From: Propionibacteriaceae bacterium
Lineage (GTDB): Bacteria > Actinomycetota > Actinomycetes > Propionibacteriales > Propionibacteriaceae
Direction: 5' to 3'
Length of the DNA stretch: 47,148 nucleotides
Assembly: GCA_025965155.1 (NCBI GenBank)
Contig: JAOPXN010000016.1
Coordinates: 1-47,148 of the forward strand
Part shown: piece after piece, positions 7,087 to 15,273 of the stretch
How positions within the stretch are numbered: the stretch's first letter is position 1
Layout of the letters: each line of letters opens with the position of its first letter
Program-made: the position numbers and the translations under genes
Notes under the pieces: model-generated
What the model saw: the letters and a program-made list of their open reading frames with translations, nothing else
What the model was told of the DNA's origin: nothing
Databases searched by the model: none

Positions 7087-8658
7087 ATGAGTCCGTGGCG
7101 GCCGACGAAGGGCTGGCTCCCGGGCCGGGACCGGCGCGCTGTCCGGCACCCCGGCGCGGCGGGTGCGCTCCGGTCCACCGCCCCGGCACGTCGGGTGCTG
7201 GTCGCCGGAGGTGGTATCGCCGGCATCGCGGCTGCCGTGGGACTGGTGGATCGCGGCGTCGACGTGGTGCTGGTGGAGAAACACCTGCAGCTGGGTGGTC
7301 GGGTGCGGTCGTGGCCGGTCCACCGCAACGGCAGCTCGGTGACCATGAGCCGGGGCTTCCACGCGTTCTTCCGCCAGTACTACAACCTGCGCGCCCTGCT
7401 GCGGCGGGTCGACCCGGCACTGGATCGGTTGGTGGCACTGGACGACTATCCGCTGGTGCTGGCCGGCGGCCACGCCGACTCCTTCGCCCGGATCCCGCGC
7501 ACCCCGCCGCTCAACCTGGCCGCCTTCGTCGCGCGAAGCCCCAGCTTCACCGCTCGTGACCTGACCAAGGTGGACATCGGCGCCGCGTTGGAGCTGTTGG
7601 ACGTGGACTTCCCCGAGACCTTCTCCGCCTACGACGGTGAGAGCGCAGCGGAGTTCCTGGACCGGCTGCAGTTCCCGGACCGGGCCCGTCACCTCGCACT
7701 GGAGGTCTTCGCCCGAAGCTTCTTCGCCCACCCGAGCGAGTTCGCGGCTGGGGAGCTGGTGGCCATGTTCCATGCCTACTTCGTCGGGTCGTCGGAGGGG
7801 CTGCTGTTCGACGTACCGATCGACGACTACGGCACCGCGTACTGGGCGCCGCTGCGGGAGTACCTGGTCGATCGCGGGGCCCGGGTGCTGGTCAGCGAGA
7901 CCGTCGAAGGCATCGACCTGGACGCGGCTGCCGGGGTGCGGGTGACACTGGGTTCGGGCGCCGCCATCGACGTGGACGCAGTCGTGATCGCCACCGACCC
8001 GGCCACCACCCGCCGCCTGGTGGCGCAGACCGAAGGGCTGGGCGACCCGTCCTGGCGGGAGCGGGTCGAGCGGACCCGCAACGCTCCACCCTTCGCCGTC
8101 TGGCGGGTCTGGCTGGACCGTCTGGTCGACGCGGCACGGCCGCCGTTCCTGGGGACCAGTGGGTACGGACCACTGGACAACATCACCGTTCTGGAACGCT
8201 TCGAGGCGGGCGCTCGGCGCTGGTCGGTCACGCATGGCGGATCGGTGCTGGAGCTGCACGCGTATGCACTGCCCTTCGGCGAGCCCGAGCAGGTGAACGC
8301 CGAGTCGGTCCAGGCCGAGCTCTGGTCAGAGCTGAACCGGGTCTACGAGGAGACCGCCGGGGCGCGGGTGGTTGCCTCGGAGTGGCTGGTGGAGGCGGAC
8401 TGCCCGTTGGTCGACACCAGTCCGTGGAAGCTACGTCCGGAGGTGACCACGCCCGACCCGCGGGTGATGCTGGCGGGAGACCAGATCCGCTGTGACTTCC
8501 CGGTGGCGCTGATGGAACGCGCCGCCACCACCGGATGGCAGGCGGCGAACGCCCTGCTGACCCCATGGGGGTTGGCCGGGCACGACCTGTGGACCGTACC
8601 GATGGCGGCTCGTCACCGAATGTTCGGCGCTGTCCGGCGGGCCATGGCCAAGCCTTAA
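7087..8658 (+). CDS. crtU: Beta-carotene desaturase/methylase, isorenieratene synthase (CrtU family)
   Basis: A 523-residue FAD-dependent oxidoreductase of the phytoene-desaturase superfamily. The dinucleotide-binding motif VLVAGGGIAGIAAAVGL lies at about residues 37-53, and GGRVRSW plus GFHAFFRQYYNLRALLRRVDP is the signature I associate with CrtU/CruE aromatising enzymes; the C-terminal FAD motif is VMLAGDQIRCDFPVALMERAATTG. These enzymes turn the beta-rings of beta-carotene into aromatic rings with a methyl shift, giving isorenieratene. The start at 7087 lies 19 bases after crtT; an upstream in-frame start would overlap crtT and is rejected. Last gene of the crtYcYdTU operon. Confidence 0.85.
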   Translation: MSPWRPTKGWLPGRDRRAVRHPGAAGALRSTAPARRVLVAGGGIAGIAAAVGLVDRGVDVVLVEKHLQLGGRVRSWPVHRNGSSVTMSRGFHAFFRQYYNLRALLRRVDPALDRLVALDDYPLVLAGGHADSFARIPRTPPLNLAAFVARSPSFTARDLTKVDIGAALELLDVDFPETFSAYDGESAAEFLDRLQFPDRARHLALEVFARSFFAHPSEFAAGELVAMFHAYFVGSSEGLLFDVPIDDYGTAYWAPLREYLVDRGARVLVSETVEGIDLDAAAGVRVTLGSGAAIDVDAVVIATDPATTRRLVAQTEGLGDPSWRERVERTRNAPPFAVWRVWLDRLVDAARPPFLGTSGYGPLDNITVLERFEAGARRWSVTHGGSVLELHAYALPFGEPEQVNAESVQAELWSELNRVYEETAGARVVASEWLVEADCPLVDTSPWKLRPEVTTPDPRVMLAGDQIRCDFPVALMERAATTGWQAANALLTPWGLAGHDLWTVPMAARHRMFGAVRRAMAKP

Positions 8659-8685
8659 GGGCTGTCGGTTAAGCGGGAGCTCAGA

Positions 8686-9708
8686 TCAAGGTGAGGGGAA
8701 CTCACCCCGCGCGCGGAGTTCGTAGCGGCGCTCGGCGTAGAGCAGGTCGTCCACCCAGAGCCGCCGGGCGGTCTTGCGGATGCTGGGTCTCAGCAGCGGC
8801 GCCATCCAGCGCGCTATGGCGAAGCCAGGCCGCCCCGAGTGGGCAATGGTGGCTTCGGTGACCATGGTCAGGGGTTGGCCGCGCTCGTCGGTTCCCAGCG
8901 GTGTCGCATGGGTCTCCACCACGCTCCCCACGCCTTCTCCCTCGGTAATGCGCATCACGATCGTGCGCGCGTCCGGGCAGCTGAACTCGGCCCGAACCGG
9001 CACTCCCCAGGTACGGCTGAGCCTGAAGGTGACGTCAACGGTGAGAGTCTTGTCGTCGCTGGCGTTGTCGTCGACGGTGAGATGGCTGAAGGAGTACGGG
9101 TGGAACCACGCACCGTGCCAGGGGTCCAGCCGGTTGGCGATCACATCCTGCGGTTCGCAGACGCCGAGCTCGGTCATCACCGCGAACACCGACTGGTCCA
9201 GCGAGGTCCGGGCCGGAAGCGCCGGGCGCGGAGTGGCGGGCTCGCCGGGGACGGGCAGACCGACCCACAGCAGCACGCCGTCGTCGAACGCCCGGTACGG
9301 GCTCCAGCTGCGGTCGCCCTGCTCGTCCAGGGCCAGCCCGTGCCAGCGGCAGTAGAGAGTGCCGTCGACGACGGAGCACTTGTCCAGCAGTGCACCAAGA
9401 TGGGGGCAGGCTCCCGGTCCGGCCACCAGCCCGCCGGTCCGGTTGCGCCACAGGACGACCTCGCGACCGGCGATGGTCCGGGTCACCGACGTTGTCCGGC
9501 CAACGTCACCGCTGGCGCCGGCGACGAACCAACCGCCGGAGTTCTGCGCCTGCGACACCTCCAGGGCCTTCGCGATCCGGGCCGGCTTGGCCTGTCGCCA
9601 GGTCGACCTCATCCGGTCCTGGCTCGGCTGCGGGACGCGGGTGATCGGGATCCGCCGGCGCAGGCTGGCTGTCTTTGATGGCAGGTCAGTGCGTGTCCTG
9701 AGTGACAT
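8686..9708 (-). CDS. Rieske [2Fe-2S] protein with DUF5914-type C-terminal domain, carotenoid cluster
   Basis: A 340-residue protein resembling ring-hydroxylating oxygenase components. The Rieske site is clear: CPHLGALLDKC and LYCRWHGLAL give C-x-H and C-x2-H ligands. The C-terminal domain (HGAWFHPYSFSHLTV ... MVTEATIAHSGRPGFAIARWMAPLLR) resembles DUF5914, often found near carotenoid genes. The start at 9708 is the first ATG with a plausible ribosome site and lies inside crtB by 23 bases, so the gene is coupled to crtB. Its last stop is 27 bases from the convergent crtU. The likely role is oxidation of a carotenoid or electron supply to CrtU; both are inferred from position. Confidence 0.75.
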   Translation of the reverse strand: MSLRTRTDLPSKTASLRRRIPITRVPQPSQDRMRSTWRQAKPARIAKALEVSQAQNSGGWFVAGASGDVGRTTSVTRTIAGREVVLWRNRTGGLVAGPGACPHLGALLDKCSVVDGTLYCRWHGLALDEQGDRSWSPYRAFDDGVLLWVGLPVPGEPATPRPALPARTSLDQSVFAVMTELGVCEPQDVIANRLDPWHGAWFHPYSFSHLTVDDNASDDKTLTVDVTFRLSRTWGVPVRAEFSCPDARTIVMRITEGEGVGSVVETHATPLGTDERGQPLTMVTEATIAHSGRPGFAIARWMAPLLRPSIRKTARRLWVDDLLYAERRYELRARGEFPSP

Positions 9709-10645
9709 GTGGAGCCCCTTCCAGAGATCGTGCCGACTGCGTGGAGCCGGCCCGGGTGCGCGCCGGGCCGAGCACCATGATCCGCCCAGCGGTGGCTGCC
9801 TTGCGCCAGGTGGGTACCCGGACCCGCTCCGCGAAGACGTCATAGTCGGCCTTCTCGATCCGGTCCAGGATCTGGGCGTACAGCACCCGGGCTGCTCCGA
9901 CGCATCGGGCCGAGCGGGCCGGGAGCATCGGGATGCCGGTGTCGGCTATCCGGTACAGCTCACGGTTGCGCTCGAGCTCGAACGCCATCAGCGCCCGCCA
10001 CTCGCTCGTCACCTGCCGATCGTTGATATCCACCCCGAACCGCCTCAGGTCTGCCTGCGGTAGGTAGACCCGTCCCCGCTCGAGGTCCTCGGCGACATCA
10101 CGCAGGAAGTTTGTCAGCTGGAACGCCAGCCCGAGGCAGCGGGCGGGTCGCCGGGCGGCCCGGTCCATCGGCTCCAGCACGGGCAGCATCATTTCCCCGA
10201 TCACCGCGGCCGACCCCTCCATGTAGCCGCACAGGTCGTCCCATGTCTGGTACGAGGTGGTGGTCAGATCCATCGCCATCGCATTGAAGAAGCGGTCGAA
10301 GCACTCAGGGTCGATATCGGTGGCACGTACCGTGTCGATCACCGCAGCCATGACCGGGTCGCTGCTTGCCCCGTCGGTGAGGCCGGTGCGGAACGACGCC
10401 GCGAACGCCTGCAGGCGAGCCGCCAGGTCCGCCGCCGTGGAGTGTGCGATCGCGTCCGGGTCGTCGACGATGTCGTCGGCGAGCCGACAGAGCGCGTAGA
10501 TGGCATAGACGTGCCGGCGGCGGGACTTCGGCAGCAGCAGGGCACCCCAGTAGTAGGTGGTGCCGAACCGGCGCGTCAGCTCGGCACAGCGGCGGTAGCC
10601 CTCCCGCAGCAGCGGATCGCGTACTTCCGAGGTGCGCGCTGCCAT
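9686..10645 (-). CDS. crtB: Phytoene synthase
   Basis: A 319-residue head-to-head prenyl synthase that joins two GGPP molecules to phytoene. The two aspartate-rich motifs that bind Mg-diphosphate are present: DDIVDD (residues 57-62) and DVAEDLERGRVYLP. Supporting signatures are GTTYYWGALLLPKSRRRHVYAIYALCR and LGLAFQLTNFLRD. The start at 10645 overlaps the last base of the crtI stop; longer in-frame extensions are inside crtI and rejected. Second enzyme of the leftward crtEIB operon. Confidence 0.93.
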   Translation of the reverse strand: MAARTSEVRDPLLREGYRRCAELTRRFGTTYYWGALLLPKSRRRHVYAIYALCRLADDIVDDPDAIAHSTAADLAARLQAFAASFRTGLTDGASSDPVMAAVIDTVRATDIDPECFDRFFNAMAMDLTTTSYQTWDDLCGYMEGSAAVIGEMMLPVLEPMDRAARRPARCLGLAFQLTNFLRDVAEDLERGRVYLPQADLRRFGVDINDRQVTSEWRALMAFELERNRELYRIADTGIPMLPARSARCVGAARVLYAQILDRIEKADYDVFAERVRVPTWRKAATAGRIMVLGPARTRAGSTQSARSLEGAPHVTQDTH

Positions 10646-12126
10646 CAGCGGCCAATCGGCAGGTAGCGCCCGACCCGATCGGCGGCGAGCTTGCCGGAGA
10701 TCAGCACCATGGGTACCCCCACGCCCGGGACAGTCCCGGACCCGGCGAACACCAGACCCGGCACCGACCTTTCGACGTTCGGCGGTCGGAACGGTCCGGT
10801 CTGGGCGAAGGTGTGCGCCAGTGCAAACGGGGTGCCGGCCTTCATCCCCTGGCGTTCCCAGTCCAGCGGAGTCACGATCTGCTCGGTGACCACGTCGTCG
10901 GGGTAGCCCTGCGTCGCCAGGAACTGGTGCAGCCGGTCCCGCATCGGCGCTGTCTCGGTCCGCCAGTCGACCTGGCCGGACAGGTTCGGGACGGGTTCGA
11001 GGACGAAAAGGGTCGAGCATCCTTGGGGTGCTGCGTCCGCTTGGTCCAGCGACGGGATGGTCACCAGCCGCGACGGGTCTGGCATCAGCCGCCCTTGCTT
11101 CAGCAGCGCGTCGAAGGCGGTGCCCCACTCCGCTCCGAAGTGGATGTTGTGGTGTGCCACTTCGGGCCCGGGCAGGCCGCGGACTCCGACGTGCCAGACA
11201 ACGGCCGAGGGGGAGTAGTCGCCGTCCGCCGCACCTCGCGGCGGCTTCAGGTCCGGCAGCAGCTTGTCGTAGGCGACCGGCAGGTCAAGGGTGCAGACGA
11301 CTGCATCGGCCTGCAGCTGCTCGCCGTCGACCAGCCGTACCCCGGCCACCCCGGCGGTGTCGGACCGGCGCACGATCGCCTCGACCTCGGCGCCGTACCG
11401 GAACTGAGCGCCCGCCTTCTCGCACGCCTGCGCCAGTGCGACCGGCATCGCGTTCATGCCGCCGTCGGGAAACCAGACACCTTCAATGCTGTCCATGTAC
11501 GTGATCACGGCGTACAGCGCGAGCGCAGAGTCCGGCGCCAGTCCGGCGTACATCGCCTGGAAGCTGAACAGCCGATGCAGCCGCGGATCGCGGAAGCGGC
11601 GGCGGACCGCGTTGCCGAGCTTGCCGAAGGCGCCCAGCCGGAGCAGTTCGGCGGCGGCCCGGGGAGAGGAGAGCAGCCCCAGCGGGGAGTCGAAGTTGCG
11701 GTCGATGAAGTTCGGCATCTCGACCACGTACAGCTTGCGCAGCCAGTCCACGAAGCCGTCGAAGGCGGCGGCGTCCACGCTGCCACAGGTGTTGGCGATC
11801 TCATCCCGCATCGCCTCGTGGCCGTAGCGGACGTGGATCGTGCTGCCGTCGGCGAAAGTGGCGCGGTAGGCCGGGTCCAGCCGGCGCATCGGCAGCGCCT
11901 CCGCCAGCTCCGCGCCGACGGCCCGTAACGCATCGGCGACCAGGTCCCGCATGGTCAGGACGGTCGGACCGGTGTCAAAGGTGAAACCGTCTTTGACCAG
12001 CTGGCCGGATCGACCGCCCGGAATGTTCTCTCGCTCGACCACGGTGACGTCGTAGCCGCGCCCGGTCAGGTGGCAGGCGGCTGCCAGGCCAGCCAGTCCC
12101 GCCCCGACCACGATGACGCGGCTCAC
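10645..12126 (-). CDS. crtI: Phytoene desaturase
   Basis: A 493-residue FAD enzyme that desaturates phytoene stepwise to lycopene. N-terminal FAD motif VIVVGAGLAGLAAACHL, then ERENIPGGRSG; the region FDTGPTVLTM is the conserved stretch after it; the C-terminal bacterial-type desaturase signature NVERSVPGLVFAGSGTVPGVGVPMVLISGKLAAD is present. It overlaps the crtE stop by 4 bases (ATGA type) and the crtB start by 1 base. Length is typical of CrtI. Confidence 0.94.
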   Translation of the reverse strand: MSRVIVVGAGLAGLAAACHLTGRGYDVTVVERENIPGGRSGQLVKDGFTFDTGPTVLTMRDLVADALRAVGAELAEALPMRRLDPAYRATFADGSTIHVRYGHEAMRDEIANTCGSVDAAAFDGFVDWLRKLYVVEMPNFIDRNFDSPLGLLSSPRAAAELLRLGAFGKLGNAVRRRFRDPRLHRLFSFQAMYAGLAPDSALALYAVITYMDSIEGVWFPDGGMNAMPVALAQACEKAGAQFRYGAEVEAIVRRSDTAGVAGVRLVDGEQLQADAVVCTLDLPVAYDKLLPDLKPPRGAADGDYSPSAVVWHVGVRGLPGPEVAHHNIHFGAEWGTAFDALLKQGRLMPDPSRLVTIPSLDQADAAPQGCSTLFVLEPVPNLSGQVDWRTETAPMRDRLHQFLATQGYPDDVVTEQIVTPLDWERQGMKAGTPFALAHTFAQTGPFRPPNVERSVPGLVFAGSGTVPGVGVPMVLISGKLAADRVGRYLPIGR

Positions 12127-13301
12127 CGGTCCCGCCAGGCGATCTGGTGCGCCATCTGGGTCAGCTGCGTCACGCCTGCCGGGTCGAGGGAGGAGTCCGC
12201 GACGGCATCGAGGGCGGCGGCGACATGGCCGGAGATGAGCTCCTCGACGGCGGCGACCACACCTTCACTCTGCAGCGCATCCTGGAGCACGGCGACGTCG
12301 GAGCGCGCCAGCTGGGGTGACCCGACCCGCCGCAGAGCGTCCCGGGCAGCGGGGCTGCGCAGCCGCTGGTGCGCCAGCGACATGATAACGGTCGGCTTGC
12401 CGGAGATCAGGTCGTCACCTGCCGGCTTCCCGGTCCGTGCCGGGTCGCCCCAGACGCCGAGCAGGTCGTCTCGCAGCGCGAAAGCCTCGCCGACCTCGCG
12501 TCCGTACCGGGTCAGACAGTCGGTGACGACGCTGGATCCGCCGGCCGCCGCGGCGCCCAGCTGAAGCGGCCGTTCGACCGTGTAGGCGCCGGACTTCATT
12601 CGCGCCACCTGGCGGGCGTGCTGGAGGTCGCGGCGCCCGGCCGCGCCGCCGGTCAGGTCACGACGCTGGCCGCAGACGAGCTCAACCACCAGCAGCCGCC
12701 AGAGCCGGCGCATCGGGGCTGGCAGGTCCGCTACTAGATGGTCCGCCTCGGCGTGCGCCAGATCGCCGAGCAGGATGGCGATACTCTCGCCGAACCGCTG
12801 AGCCGAGCCCAGCGCATCCCGCTCCAGGTGCAGGCGGGCCGTCAGGGTATGAACGGTCGGCTGACCGCGCCGGGAGTCCGACTCGTCCATCACGTCGTCG
12901 TGGATCAGCGCGAACAGGTGCAGCAGTTCGAGCGCCGCACCGACGCGGATGACCTCCGCGCGCCCGACCCCAAGGCTGTGGCCCCCGGCGCTCAACCAGC
13001 CGAGATAGGACATCACCGGTCGGATCCGCTTGCCGCCGGTGGCGATCAGCTGGTCCAGCAGCTGGGGCAGGTCCGCGTCGGCCAGGATGTCGACCGCCCC
13101 CGCGTCGTCCAGCTCGGTCGTCCAGAGCATGGTCAGTTCCGCGACAGCGGACGACAGCAGCCCGTCCACCTGGGTCAGAAAATCGGCTATCCCGGGTTGA
13201 GCCGCCTGGCCCGGAAGAGCGACCACCCAGCCATGCGGCTGCCCAGGGGCCCAGACCGATTCGGTGACCTCAGAACTGTCGGACGTACGAGCTGTGCTCA
13301 C
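12123..13301 (-). CDS. crtE: Geranylgeranyl diphosphate synthase
   Basis: A 392-residue all-trans polyprenyl diphosphate synthase, first gene of the leftward carotenoid operon. The first aspartate-rich motif is HDDVMDESDSRRG (DDxxD) preceded by GGKRIRPV; the second is DDLLGVWGD (DDxxG rather than DDxxD, common in actinobacterial enzymes). The 70-residue N-terminal lead before the catalytic core is longer than usual, so a later start is possible, but the first ATG leaves a sensible 39-base gap to idi. The product feeds CrtB; chain length C20 is inferred from the operon. Confidence 0.88.
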   Translation of the reverse strand: MSTARTSDSSEVTESVWAPGQPHGWVVALPGQAAQPGIADFLTQVDGLLSSAVAELTMLWTTELDDAGAVDILADADLPQLLDQLIATGGKRIRPVMSYLGWLSAGGHSLGVGRAEVIRVGAALELLHLFALIHDDVMDESDSRRGQPTVHTLTARLHLERDALGSAQRFGESIAILLGDLAHAEADHLVADLPAPMRRLWRLLVVELVCGQRRDLTGGAAGRRDLQHARQVARMKSGAYTVERPLQLGAAAAGGSSVVTDCLTRYGREVGEAFALRDDLLGVWGDPARTGKPAGDDLISGKPTVIMSLAHQRLRSPAARDALRRVGSPQLARSDVAVLQDALQSEGVVAAVEELISGHVAAALDAVADSSLDPAGVTQLTQMAHQIAWRDR

Positions 13302-13340
13302 GGACTACCCCATCTCCGATCGTCGTTCGGCCCTGGTCCG

Positions 13341-13883
13341 TCACCGAGCAGCCGGCCCCGTCAGCTGGCGGACCTGGCAAACTGCCCAAGGGCTGAAGGC
13401 GAACGGTGTGGCTGCCATCGCCGTCACCACATCGCGCCAGTCCACCCACGCCCAGTCCATGACCTCGTCCTCATTCGGCGCCGGGACCACGTTTGGATGC
13501 ACCGCGCTGCCCACAAATACCGGACAGATCTCGTTCTCCCGAATTCCACTGGCGTCCAGGGCGGTGTACGCAAAGTCCGGCAGGGCACAGCTGAGATCCT
13601 CGACAGCAAGCCCGAGCTCGGTGTCGAGGCGTCGGCGGACCGCATCGGCCAGGGGTTCGTCTGGTCGCGGATGACCACAGCAGCTGTTGGTCCAGACGCC
13701 GGGCCAGGTGCGCTTTGACAACGCTCGGCGGGTCAGCAGCAGCTGGCCGGCCGCATTGAACAGGTAGAGCGAGAAGGCCAGGTGCAGCGGTGTCGTGGCG
13801 GTGTGCACCGCTGACTTGAGCTGCTGGCCGATCGGTTCGCCGTGTGCGTTGACCAGCACTACCGGGTCGTCGACGACAGTCAT
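13341..13883 (-). CDS. idi: Isopentenyl-diphosphate delta-isomerase, type I
   Basis: A 180-residue Nudix-fold enzyme that interconverts IPP and DMAPP, supplying the primer for CrtE. Key residues: cysteine in TNSCCGHPRP (C68/C69), the metal and catalytic glutamates in ENEICPVF (E116, E118), and WVDWRDV near the end. The ATG at 13883 opens the conserved lead MTVVDDPVVLVNAHGEPIG; longer reading upstream has no recognisable homology. Same strand and direction as crtE, 39 bases ahead of it, so probably co-transcribed. Confidence 0.93.
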   Translation of the reverse strand: MTVVDDPVVLVNAHGEPIGQQLKSAVHTATTPLHLAFSLYLFNAAGQLLLTRRALSKRTWPGVWTNSCCGHPRPDEPLADAVRRRLDTELGLAVEDLSCALPDFAYTALDASGIRENEICPVFVGSAVHPNVVPAPNEDEVMDWAWVDWRDVVTAMAATPFAFSPWAVCQVRQLTGPAAR

Positions 13884-14026
13884 CGGCGTCCGACGACGGT
13901 GGCACTGGTCCGCATCATGGTCGAAACGATACCCATCGGGGAGGAAACGGTTCGCAGGTTGAGGACGATTGCCGGTGCTGCTTCGGCGCGGCAGCGCTAG
14001 CCAGTTGTCAGCCATGGCGAGTAGAA

Positions 14027-14042
14027 TCGAACGCATGTTCGA
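14027..14042. promoter_or_regulatory. Perfect LexA/SOS box
   Basis: TCGAACGCATGTTCGA is a perfect 16-base palindrome matching the mycobacterial/actinobacterial LexA operator TCGAAC-N4-GTTCGA in all twelve fixed positions. It ends 12 bases before the ATG of the small rightward gene at 14055, overlapping where a promoter should sit, and about 144 bases from the divergent idi start. Repression of the small gene until DNA damage is inferred; the box itself is directly visible. Confidence 0.85.
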
Positions 14043-14054
14043 TAGAAGACATCC

Positions 14055-14429
14055 ATGACTACGCCGGGGTACCTGCCGCCGGGCTGGCCGGAACGGGTCC
14101 ACCCGCCCGGATCCGTTGACTGGGAGCAGACCGCCACCGCGTACCTGCTCGACTGCTGCCCTCCGGACTTTCGCAGCTATCCCGTACTTCGGCGCCACCC
14201 CGTGGTGCTCGCCCGGTTCGCCGCCCAGTTCGTCGAGGGCCAGCTGAGCAGTGCCCAGGCAGGGCTGGCCGGGAGCCGGGTGAGCCTTGCCCGCTACGTC
14301 AGCGCCGAGGTGTTGCAGTCCGCAGCCGAGGCGTGGCTGGAACAGAGTGCCCGACTGGCCCGGACCAGGCGTGCAGTCGGGCTGGTCGAGGAGGCACTCC
14401 GTGGGAAGGTGTTCGTCCGTCCGCTCTGA
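14055..14429 (+). CDS. Small conserved actinobacterial protein under a LexA box
   Basis: A 124-residue protein with no signal peptide or membrane segment. It opens MTTPGYLPPGWPERVHPPGS, has a Trp/Tyr/Cys-rich stretch (TATAYLLDCCPPDFRSYPVLRRHPVVLARF) and then two long Ala/Arg-rich amphipathic helices ending RTRRAVGLVEEALRGKVFV. I recall similar proteins in many actinobacteria but know of no assigned function. The SOS box 12 bases upstream makes a role in the DNA-damage response likely. It stands alone between idi and the DedA gene. Confidence 0.75.
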   Translation: MTTPGYLPPGWPERVHPPGSVDWEQTATAYLLDCCPPDFRSYPVLRRHPVVLARFAAQFVEGQLSSAQAGLAGSRVSLARYVSAEVLQSAAEAWLEQSARLARTRRAVGLVEEALRGKVFVRPL

Positions 14430-14469
14430 GGGGCTCGCCAGTGCCGTGCTGGACAGGTTCCCTACCCTG

Positions 14470-15171
14470 GTGAGCGTGCCGACCCTTCTGCTGCCGGTTC
14501 ACGCCGCGGTGCCGCTCCACCTCCTACCTTTGGCGAGCCCAGTGCAAGCAGTCAGCGACTGGGCGGTCAAGCTGATGGACACCCTCGGCGGCGCCGGCGC
14601 CGGTATCGCCATTGCCCTGGAGAACTTCTTTCCGCCCATACCCAGCGAGGCGATCCTGCCGCTGGCGGGGTTCGCCGCCAGCCAGGGCACCATCACCTTG
14701 GTCGAAGCGCTGATCTGGACCACCGCCGGATCTGTCGTGGGCGCCCTCGGGTTGTACGCCCTCGGCGCCCTGCTGGGACGGCGACGGACACGGGGGCTGC
14801 TGGGCAAGATCCCACTGGTCAAGGTTTCCGACATCGACCGCGGCCAGGAGTGGTTCGAGCGACACGGCAGCAAGGCGGTCTTCTTCGGTCGGATGGTGCC
14901 GGTCGTCCGAAGCTTCATCTCCATCCCAGCCGGCATCGAGCGCATGCCGGTGCTCCGGTTCGCGCTGCTTACCAGCGCAGGCAGTGCCATCTGGAACACG
15001 CTCTTTGTCGTCGCGGGATACCAGCTCGGGGAGAACTGGCACGTGGTCGAGCGGTACGCCGGAATCTTCGAGAAGGTCGTGCTGGCGGCCGTGGTGGTGG
15101 CCATCGCTGTCGTTGTGGTCAGGCGGGTCCGGGAGCACCGCAGGACCCAGGCTGAGGACTCCACCTCGTGA
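14470..15171 (+). CDS. DedA-family membrane protein
   Basis: About 233 residues. After a short hydrophobic lead the DedA/SNARE-associated core begins: ENFFPPIPSEAILPLAGF, then GALLGRRRTRGLL, the conserved FFGRMVPVVRSFISIPAGIERMP, and GSAIWNTLFVVAGYQLGENW, with four to five membrane helices and a basic C-terminal tail. DedA proteins act in membrane homeostasis and lipid-carrier recycling. The start is uncertain: in-frame GTG codons occur at 14470 and 14476, and an upstream extension would run into the SOS gene. GTG 14470 is chosen. Confidence 0.8.
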   Translation: MSVPTLLLPVHAAVPLHLLPLASPVQAVSDWAVKLMDTLGGAGAGIAIALENFFPPIPSEAILPLAGFAASQGTITLVEALIWTTAGSVVGALGLYALGALLGRRRTRGLLGKIPLVKVSDIDRGQEWFERHGSKAVFFGRMVPVVRSFISIPAGIERMPVLRFALLTSAGSAIWNTLFVVAGYQLGENWHVVERYAGIFEKVVLAAVVVAIAVVVVRRVREHRRTQAEDSTS

Positions 15172-15260
15172 CCGTAGAACTGCGACGACCAGCCCGGCTG
15201 CTCGGCGGCGGAGCTGTGTGGCCTACCGCACACCTGCCCGGCGTCCACTCCAACTACACG

Positions 15261-15266
15261 TAAACT
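15261..15266 (+). promoter_or_regulatory. -10 element for a probable leaderless dxs transcript
   Basis: TAAACT lies 7 bases before the dxs ATG at 15274, which places transcription start on or next to the A of the ATG. No ribosome-binding sequence precedes the ATG. Leaderless mRNAs are common in actinobacteria. No clear -35 is seen. Confidence 0.45.
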
Positions 15267-15273
15267 CGCACCC

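Noticed and set aside
6970-8259. Long open frame (429 codons) antisense to crtU
   Set aside because: It mirrors the codon pattern of crtU, has low-complexity Val/Gln/His-rich sequence and no family resemblance; it is a shadow of a high-GC gene.
10444-11928. 494-codon open frame on the plus strand through crtB and crtI
   Set aside because: It lies antisense to two well-conserved enzymes and has no recognisable motif; a GC-driven shadow.
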